A model generated the notes under the pieces. The model had not been told where the DNA came from and ran no database searches. It was given only the letters and a program-made list of their open reading frames with translations. The translations under genes were made by a program, and so were the position numbers. Shown here piece by piece: positions 58,187 to 64,000 of a stretch of DNA of 64,000 bases. The first letter of the stretch is position 1. Each line of letters opens with the position of its first letter. Where the stretch lies: positions 620,001 through 684,000 of the forward strand of contig NZ_FXBM01000002.1 of assembly GCF_900177245.1 (NCBI RefSeq), in the 5' to 3' direction. Origin of the DNA: Rathayibacter oskolensis. GTDB lineage: Bacteria > Actinomycetota > Actinomycetes > Actinomycetales > Microbacteriaceae.

Positions 58187-61100
58187 ATGGCCCGCCGGAG
58201 TCCCCCCGATGAGGTGTCGCAGCCGTCGGCCGCGCCCCGGGCGACGGCTCGCGAGAGCTTCACCGAGCAGGACATCCGCGCGCTGGTCGGCTCGGCCGCC
58301 TTCGAGAAGGGCACGGCCTACGCCGACGAGGGCAGGGTCGGCGAGCTGCAGTGGTTCGGCGGCCGCACCAGGCTCTTCGGCCAGGTCCGCGGCTCCGGGC
58401 GCTCTCCCTACGCGGTCAGCGTGCAGCTCCGCGACGACGGCGACCGCTCCATACTGCTCGGCGGCGCGTGCAGCTGCCCGGTGAAGCACGAGTGCAAGCA
58501 CGTCGCGGCGGTCCTGGTCGAGGCCCTGCGTCGCGAGCGCGAGGGCGGCCTCGGCGGCCCCTTCGCGGGCGAGGCCGCTGTCGACGCGGTCCCGGAGTGG
58601 CGCAGCGCCCTGGCGCCGCTGCTCGCGGGCACCGAGCGCTCGCACTCGGGCATCCCGCTCGGGCTGCAGTTCGAGCTGCTCCCCGGCGAGCCGGTGCGCC
58701 GTCCGCCCGGGCGCTACAACAGCTACCGACCGCCGCCCGAGCCGCGCCCGCGCCTGGGGGTCCGTCCGGTGCGGATGGGCGACCGCGACCGCTGGGTGCG
58801 CACCGGCACCAGCTGGCGCGACCTCGGCTATCTGCACTACAGCCACGACTACGACGAGCGCCAGATCGACATCGTCCGCGAGATGCAGGGGCTGCTCTCG
58901 GGCCACAGCGCCTCGAGCTACTACTCGCCCGACACCTGGCTCTACCTCGACCAGACCCGGAGCGAGGCGATCTGGGCGGCGCTGCACGGCGCGGTCCGGG
59001 CGGGCATCGGGCTGGTCATGGGCGACCGCGACCAGACCCCGCTGCGGATCCTGGACACCACGGCCACCGCCTCCATCGACGTCACGCGCACCCCGAACGG
59101 GCTCGAGCTGCGCTCGCTCGTCGCGATCGGCGAGCATCCCGCGCCCGAGGAGTTCGGCTTCATCGGCGACCCGGCGGTCGGCCTCTACACCTGGGAGGGG
59201 GGCGACGAGCTGCGCGCCCGCCCGGTCACGCTCGTCCCGTTCGCCGCGCCCCTGGTCTCCTCCGCCCGCACGTTCCTCTGGAGTCGCGAGCCCATCCGCA
59301 TCCCCGAGCAGGAGGAGTCGGCCTTCCTCACCGAGCACTACCAGCGCCTGCACCGGCTGTTCGCGATCGTCTCGAGGGACGGCTCGTTCGAGGCGCCCCC
59401 GGTCCCCGAGCCGCGCCTCGGGCTCACGCTCGAGCACACGGAGGGCGCGGGGCTGCGCGGCTCGTGGTGGTGGCGCTACGGCGTCGAGGGCGCCCGCGGC
59501 GTCGAGGCCGAGCGCCTCCCCCTCCGGATCGACGACGAGGCCGGCTACCGCGACGCCGAGGCCGAGCAGCGGATCCTCGACTCCGTCACGGGGGCCGGCA
59601 TCGACGCCGAGACGACGCCCGCCCTGGTGTCGCGCTCGAGCCGCCGGCTGCGCCCGACGTTCGATCTGCGCGGCATGCAGACGGTCGGATTCCTGACCGA
59701 CGAGGTCGAGCGCCTCCGCGAGCTCGGCACGGTCGAGATCGAGGAGATCGGCGAGCGGGTCGAGTACCGCCAGGCCGAGTCGGCTCCGGTGGTCGCCGTG
59801 CAGACGGTCGCTCAGCCCGACAGCCGCGACTGGTTCAACCTCGAGATCTCGGTCACCGTCAACGAGGAGGCGGTGCCGCTCGCCGAGATCTTCCTCGCCC
59901 TCGCCCGCGGCGACGAGTACATGGTGCTGCCGAGCGGCGTCTACTTCGCGCTCGACGACGAGCGCTTCGGTCGCCTCCGCGAGCTGATCGCCGAGGCGCG
60001 CGAGCTCTCGGACGACCAGGGCGGGACCCTGCGGATCAGCCGCTTCCAGTCCTCGCTCTGGGACGAGCTCGTCGAGCTGGGCGTCGTCGAGGCGCAGGCC
60101 GCCGCCTGGCGCCGCGCGGTCGAGGGCCTCTCCGGATTCACGGCCACGGGGGCGCTCGAGTCGCGACCGCTCCCCGACGGCTTCTCGGTCGAGCTCCGCC
60201 CCTATCAGCAGCTCGGCTACGACTGGCTCTCGTTCCTCTACGACAACCAGCTCGGCGGCGTGCTCGCCGACGACATGGGTCTGGGCAAGACGGTGCAGTC
60301 CCTCGCTCTGATCGCGCGGGCGATGCAGGAGCAGCGCGCCGCGATCGGGGACGCCGGCACCTCGCCGCGCCCGTTCCTCGTCGTGGCCCCGACGAGCGTG
60401 GTCCCCAACTGGGTGGGAGAGGCGAAGCGGTTCGCCCCGGGCCTGAAGGTCGTCGGCATCGACGAGACGTCGAAGAAGAAGCGCAGGGCCCTGTCGTCGG
60501 TGATCGGCGAGGCCGAGCTCGTGATCACCTCCTATGCGCTGTTCCGGCTCGACTACGAGTCGTACGCCGGCATCAGCTGGGCCGGCTTCATGCTCGACGA
60601 GGCGCAGTTCGTCAAGAACCGCCAGTCGGCGACGCACCAGCTGGCACGCCGGCTCGACGTGCCGTTCAAGCTCGCGATCACGGGCACGCCGATGGAGAAC
60701 AACGTGATGGAGCTGTGGTCGCTCCTGTCGATCGTCGCCCCGGGGCTGTTCCCGTCGCCGGTCGGGTTCGCCGAGTTCTACCAGAAGCCGATCGAGCGCG
60801 AGGCCGACTCCGAGAAGCTGAGCCAGCTCCGGCGCCGCATCCGCCCGCTGATGCTCCGGCGCACCAAGGAGCTGGTGGCGACCGAGCTGCCGCCCAAGCA
60901 GGAGCAGACCATCGAGGTCGAGCTGGGCTCGCGCCAGCGCAAGGTCTACGACACCTACCTCGCCCGCGAACGGCAGCGCGTGCTGGGCCTCATCGGCGAC
61001 TTCGAGAAGAACCGCTTCGCGATCTTCCGGGCCCTCACGGTGCTCCGGCAGGTCGCGCTGGATGCGGCACTGGTCGACGACGCGCACGCGACCGTGCCCT

Positions 61101-61606
61101 CGACCAAGCTCGACCTGCTCGACGAGCTGCTCGCCGATGCGCTCGCGGAGGGGCACCGCGTGCTGGTGTTCAGCCAGTTCACGCGCTTCCTCGGCCGGGT
61201 CCGCTCACGGCTCGACGCGGCCGGCGTCGAGTACGCCTACCTCGACGGAGCGACCAAGAAGCGCGACGAGGTGATCGAGCGGTTCCGATCAGGCGACGCG
61301 GGCGTGTTCCTCATCTCGCTGAAGGCCGGCGGCTTCGGCCTCAACCTGACCGAGGCCGACTACTGCATCCTGCTCGACCCGTGGTGGAACCCCGCTACCG
61401 AGTCGCAGGCCGTCGACCGGGCGCACCGCATCGGGCAGACGCGCTCGGTCATGGTCTACCGCCTCGTCGCGAAGGACACGATCGAGGAGAAGGTGATGGC
61501 CCTCAAGGAGGCGAAGGCCGCGCTGTTCGCCGCCGTCATGTCCGACGACGGGGCCGCCGCGACCGGAGGCATCACCGCGGAGGACGTGCGCGAGCTCCTG
61601 GGCTGA
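58187..61606 (+). CDS. SWIM-zinc-finger SNF2/RapA-type helicase
   Basis: 1139 residues from ATG 58187 (GGAGG three bases upstream). An N-terminal SWIM zinc finger (about 100-125; ACSCPVKHECKHVAAVLVEAL) is followed by a long middle region and a SNF2 ATPase: Walker A DDMGLGKTVQSLAL (about 695), LDEAQFVKN, TGTPMENNVMELWSLLS, LVFSQFTRFLGRVRS, HRIGQTRSVMVYRL. Such proteins use ATP to move along double-stranded DNA or remove proteins from it. Function in bacteria is unknown. Preceded by 121 bp without genes, divergent from the MshA-like gene. Confidence 0.92.
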   Translation: MARRSPPDEVSQPSAAPRATARESFTEQDIRALVGSAAFEKGTAYADEGRVGELQWFGGRTRLFGQVRGSGRSPYAVSVQLRDDGDRSILLGGACSCPVKHECKHVAAVLVEALRREREGGLGGPFAGEAAVDAVPEWRSALAPLLAGTERSHSGIPLGLQFELLPGEPVRRPPGRYNSYRPPPEPRPRLGVRPVRMGDRDRWVRTGTSWRDLGYLHYSHDYDERQIDIVREMQGLLSGHSASSYYSPDTWLYLDQTRSEAIWAALHGAVRAGIGLVMGDRDQTPLRILDTTATASIDVTRTPNGLELRSLVAIGEHPAPEEFGFIGDPAVGLYTWEGGDELRARPVTLVPFAAPLVSSARTFLWSREPIRIPEQEESAFLTEHYQRLHRLFAIVSRDGSFEAPPVPEPRLGLTLEHTEGAGLRGSWWWRYGVEGARGVEAERLPLRIDDEAGYRDAEAEQRILDSVTGAGIDAETTPALVSRSSRRLRPTFDLRGMQTVGFLTDEVERLRELGTVEIEEIGERVEYRQAESAPVVAVQTVAQPDSRDWFNLEISVTVNEEAVPLAEIFLALARGDEYMVLPSGVYFALDDERFGRLRELIAEARELSDDQGGTLRISRFQSSLWDELVELGVVEAQAAAWRRAVEGLSGFTATGALESRPLPDGFSVELRPYQQLGYDWLSFLYDNQLGGVLADDMGLGKTVQSLALIARAMQEQRAAIGDAGTSPRPFLVVAPTSVVPNWVGEAKRFAPGLKVVGIDETSKKKRRALSSVIGEAELVITSYALFRLDYESYAGISWAGFMLDEAQFVKNRQSATHQLARRLDVPFKLAITGTPMENNVMELWSLLSIVAPGLFPSPVGFAEFYQKPIEREADSEKLSQLRRRIRPLMLRRTKELVATELPPKQEQTIEVELGSRQRKVYDTYLARERQRVLGLIGDFEKNRFAIFRALTVLRQVALDAALVDDAHATVPSTKLDLLDELLADALAEGHRVLVFSQFTRFLGRVRSRLDAAGVEYAYLDGATKKRDEVIERFRSGDAGVFLISLKAGGFGLNLTEADYCILLDPWWNPATESQAVDRAHRIGQTRSVMVYRLVAKDTIEEKVMALKEAKAALFAAVMSDDGAAATGGITAEDVRELLG

Positions 61607-61627
61607 GCAGCGGGCGGCCCGCTCAGC
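61602..61627. terminator. Putative bidirectional terminator
   Basis: GCTGAG pairs with CTCAGC, followed inward by CGGG with CCCG (loop CGG) after a three-base bulge. It covers the stop codons of both convergent genes (SNF2 and YdcF). Modest stability. Confidence 0.5.
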
Positions 61628-62183
61628 ACTCCTGGTCGACGAGCACCTTCGCGAAGGCACCGGTCTGGTACGCGTACTCGTAGACCCACGAGCCGAGCGT
61701 GTACGGCTCCCCGGAGGAGACCATCAGCACCCTGCCGCTCCAGCAGCGCTCGAGGAGGATCCGCGCCCGCGTGATGTGCGGCGTCTGCGTGATCACGACG
61801 ACGCTCTCCCACTCGTTCGCCCGGGCGTAGTCGGCGAGGGCGCGCGCCTCGCCCTGGGTCGTCCCGGGATCCGCGGTGAAGCAGATCACGTCCCTGCCCG
61901 GCTCGTCGCAGGCGACCACGTCGCTCGACTCGGGCGGCGCCGCCAGCTCCGACGCCCAGACCGAGATCAGCAGGGTGTCGGCGACGCCCTCGTCGACCAG
62001 CTCCCGGGCGAGGTCGGTGCGGGCCCGGGTCGCGGGCCCCAGGACCAGCACCGCGTCGACGTGCGCCGGCACCTCGTCGACGGCGGGGAACACGTAGACG
62101 GGCAGACCGGCACCCACCACGACGACGAGGGCGACCACGGCTCCGACCAAGAGGCGGTGCACCCAACGCAGCACTCCGCGCAC
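61623..62183 (-). CDS. YdcF/DUF218-family membrane-anchored protein
   Basis: 186 residues from GTG 62183. An N-terminal hydrophobic helix (LLVGAVVALVVVVGAGLPVY) anchors it, and the outside part has VDAVLVLGPATRARTDLARE, a DUF218 motif, followed by TTQGEARALADYARANEWES, VVVITQTPHITRARILLERC. This is the YdcF/ElyC-like fold. Role in the envelope is likely (ElyC relatives), but the substrate is unknown. Convergent with the SNF2 gene, 115 bp from the next gene on the left strand. Confidence 0.83.
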   Translation of the reverse strand: MRGVLRWVHRLLVGAVVALVVVVGAGLPVYVFPAVDEVPAHVDAVLVLGPATRARTDLARELVDEGVADTLLISVWASELAAPPESSDVVACDEPGRDVICFTADPGTTQGEARALADYARANEWESVVVITQTPHITRARILLERCWSGRVLMVSSGEPYTLGSWVYEYAYQTGAFAKVLVDQEC

Positions 62184-62297
62184 CAGCCCTCCGATCTCCG
62201 GCGGTCACGGTACCGCAGTCGTGTGACAGCGACGTGTCGGCGAGCGTTGCCGATCGGGGAGCGCGCATCGAGATCCGCCTCCCGCAGTGACGCGTGA

Positions 62298-63128
62298 TCA
62301 GCCGAGGAGCGTCCGCGCCCCCGCCACCACGTCGGCGCCGCTCCGGCCGAGGAGCCATGCGAGCCGCACGGCGACCGAGCGGTGCGGCTTCAGCAGTCGC
62401 CGCGCCGCCGTGCACGGCAGCGCGAGCACCTCGGCGATCCCCGCGTCGATGCCCTCGAGCCCGCCGTCGTCTCGGCCGTGCACCAGCTCGCGCCCCTCGT
62501 GCGCGAGCGGCGCGGGCAGAGTGCCCTCCCCGAGCGGGAGGCGCAGTGTCGCGAGGAGGGCGGCCGCCGCGATCCTCCCCGGGAGGGGCCGGCCGAGCCG
62601 GTCTTCGGCGAGCTCGCCGAAGAAGTCCGCGTGCCGCTCCAGGATCGCGATCGCCGCCTCCGCGAGGCGCTCCATCTCGGGGTGCAGCGACAGTCGGGCG
62701 AGGCGCCGGTAGGCCTGCATCGAGACCCGGGCGTCGACCTCGAGGGCGAGCGCCAGCGGCCCGGCCAGCAGCGCCGCCGTCCGGTCGCGGACGAGGTGCC
62801 GCACCGCCGCCGGCTCCGGCGGCCGGGTATCCACTCCGCGGATCTGCGGAGAGGCGGCCAGCACGTCGCCGAGCGCATCGGCGATCCGGTGCCGCTCCGC
62901 CGCCCAGGCCGGCGCGAAGATCCGCACCCGGGGGTCGGCGTGGGTGCGCGCGACCGGCAGCACGCGGGCGATGACGGCGTGCTCGACGGCGCGCAGGTAG
63001 GCGGTGGCGACGATCGCCTCCCGGTCGAGAGGCACCTCCTCGAACTCGCGGATCGAGAACCGCGATCGGAGGGTGCCGTGCGCGCTGCGGCTGTAGCTCT
63101 CGACGTCGAACGGTTCCGCGATGCCCAT
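62298..63128 (-). CDS. Hypothetical protein, 276 aa, helical
   Basis: Acidic N-terminus with a charged block (SIREFEEVPLDREAIVATAY), then repeated helices: EHAVIARVLPVARTHADPRV, WAAERHRIADALGDVLAASP, ALALEVDARVSMQAYRRLAR and LERHADFFGELAEDRLGRPL. Such a helical all-alpha protein could be ferritin-like, but the metal-binding residues cannot be confirmed by eye. No membrane segment. Starts at ATG 63128, divergent from an EamA transporter. The gap 62184-62297 shows nothing notable. Confidence 0.72.
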   Translation of the reverse strand: MGIAEPFDVESYSRSAHGTLRSRFSIREFEEVPLDREAIVATAYLRAVEHAVIARVLPVARTHADPRVRIFAPAWAAERHRIADALGDVLAASPQIRGVDTRPPEPAAVRHLVRDRTAALLAGPLALALEVDARVSMQAYRRLARLSLHPEMERLAEAAIAILERHADFFGELAEDRLGRPLPGRIAAAALLATLRLPLGEGTLPAPLAHEGRELVHGRDDGGLEGIDAGIAEVLALPCTAARRLLKPHRSVAVRLAWLLGRSGADVVAGARTLLG

Positions 63129-63265
63129 GCTGCCCGCCCTTCGCCTCGACCGTACCGCTCATCCTGCGCTCCGGGGCCCTCGGGGGGAAGTCTTGCCTGA
63201 TCGAGCCGGCCGACGGCGCTGCCAGACTGGGTCGGCAGCGCCCCCCGGCGCGGGAGAGGGGCGGC

Positions 63266-64000
63266 ATGACGGCGCGGGGATCGGCGATCGGTGCGGTGGT
63301 GGTCGCCGCCGTCTGCTTCGGGACCACCGGGACCGCCCAGTCCCTCGGTGCCGCCGGTCTCGATCCGCTGCTGCTGGGCGCGGCCCGCATCGTCCTCGGC
63401 GGCGCCCTCCTCGCCGCCCTGCTCGGCGTCGAGGCCGTCCGCGCTCCGCGTTCGGCTCCCCGGCGTCCCGGCGCGGCGGCCGTCCTGCTCGTGCTGGTCG
63501 GCGCGGTCGGCGTGGTCGCCTACCAGCCCGCCTTCTTCACGGGCACGGCCGAGAACGGGGTCGCGGTGGGCACGATCGTCGCTCTCGGCTCGGCTCCGGC
63601 CTTCACCGGGCTGCTCGAGTGGCTGGTGCTGCGGAGCGTCCCCGGCGCCCGCTGGTTCGCCTCCACCGCCCTGGCCGCTGTCGGCGTCGTGCTGCTCGCC
63701 GGCCTCCTCACGGGCGGTGCGGCAGGAGGCGTCTCCCTTCCGGGTCTCGCCGCCTCGGCCGCAGCGGGCGCCTCCTACGCCGTCTACGCGGTCTGCGGGA
63801 AGCTGCTGCTCGAGCGGGGGTCGACGCCGGCCGCCGCGATGGGGTGGCAGTTCGGAGTCGCGGCGCTCCTCGCGCTGCCGATCGTCCTGGTGAGCGGTCC
63901 GCAGCAGCTCGCCGGCGCAGTGCCGGCCGTCCTCTGGCTCGGCGCCGTCACCGTCGCTGTCGCCTACACCTTCTTCGCGCGGGGCCTCCGCGTTCTGCCC
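63266..64000 (+). CDS. EamA/DMT-family transporter, 3' end beyond the window
   Basis: 245 codons from ATG 63266 (GAGAGGGG upstream), open to the window edge. Membrane segments with the EamA pattern: VVVAAVCFGTTGTAQSLGAA, LLLGAARIVLGGALLAALLG, AVLLVLVGAVGVVAYQPAFF, VGTIVALGSAPAFTGLLEWL, STALAAVGVVLLAGLLTG, GLAASAAAGASYAVYAVCGK, FGVAALLALPIVLVSG, WLGAVTVAVAYTFFARGLRV. Family members export metabolites such as amino acids or drugs. The C-terminal part is missing only because of the window edge. Confidence 0.88.
   Translation, partial: MTARGSAIGAVVVAAVCFGTTGTAQSLGAAGLDPLLLGAARIVLGGALLAALLGVEAVRAPRSAPRRPGAAAVLLVLVGAVGVVAYQPAFFTGTAENGVAVGTIVALGSAPAFTGLLEWLVLRSVPGARWFASTALAAVGVVLLAGLLTGGAAGGVSLPGLAASAAAGASYAVYAVCGKLLLERGSTPAAAMGWQFGVAALLALPIVLVSGPQQLAGAVPAVLWLGAVTVAVAYTFFARGLRVLP

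Noticed and set aside
56831-61156. 1441-codon open frame on the reverse strand
   Set aside because: Spans the SNF2 and MshA-like genes in a different frame, with low-complexity Asp/Arg/Gly composition and no domain.
1-64000. tRNA, rRNA and other RNA genes
   Set aside because: I saw no cloverleaf with a TTCRA arm and no ribosomal sequence. Not excluded by a proper search.

Overview
High-GC, gene-dense actinobacterial chromosome. The family content points to Microbacteriaceae, with a Rathayibacter-like genome a reasonable guess: a DUF7882 protein beside a MarR regulator, two DUF222/HNH endonucleases, a dispersed GGTCGAG...CGAGACC repeat, ANTAR regulators, a polyphosphate glucokinase and an OleA/OleBC/OleD set. 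GTG/TTG starts, ATGA/GTGA start-stop overlaps and possible leaderless promoters are frequent. I see no rRNA, tRNA, CRISPR array, prophage or insertion sequence. The assignment rests on recognisable motifs read by eye, not on database searches.

Layout. 1-6 kb: the start of a possible sigma-like gene, a hypothetical gene, a uracil/xanthine permease, a GIY-YIG-type nuclease next to a DUF222/HNH endonuclease, and an amidase. 5.8-18.8 kb: a carbohydrate locus. A TetR regulator, a DUF5060/DUF5605-like glycosidase and a nucleoside hydrolase-like gene form one leftward operon. A lipoprotein binding protein, a permease, a permease-ATPase fusion, a second ATPase, a GH3 beta-glucosidase and a GH43 enzyme run rightward. 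The roughly 300-bp divergent region carries two pairs of AAACCT-N9 operator-like sites, the likely TetR targets. 18.9-29.3 kb: mixed metabolism and regulation (SRPBCC protein, old yellow enzyme, aldo/keto reductase, VOC protein divergent from a MarR regulator with two palindromic operators, two GAF-ANTAR proteins, a PLP D-amino-acid enzyme, an MFS exporter, a PRISE-type reductase).

29.4-38.8 kb: a GH92 mannosidase and a GT4 glycosyltransferase, then a DUF7882 gene, a MarR regulator and a Ser/Thr kinase linked by a shared CTAG-type box, a cluster of alternating palindromic repeats and the second DUF222/HNH gene. 38.9-49.3 kb: TetR, a quinone oxidoreductase, an AlkA-type DNA glycosylase, an operon DUF4180-phosphoesterase-hypothetical, a copper export pair (copZ-copA) with a CsoR-like operator, DUF2809, dGTPase and glutathione peroxidase. 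49.5-54.2 kb: a translationally coupled olefin operon oleA-oleBC-oleD. 54.3-64 kb: a PadR regulator with a Gly-Phe-rich N-terminus, a phosphatase-like protein, polyphosphate glucokinase preceded by a strong hairpin, an MshA-like glycosyltransferase, a SWIM-SNF2 helicase, a YdcF-like protein, an unknown gene and a truncated EamA transporter.

The most unusual pattern is a set of short tandem repeats (period 15-19 bp, two or three copies) at the 3' ends of five separate genes. In four of them each copy repeats the gene's own stop codon.
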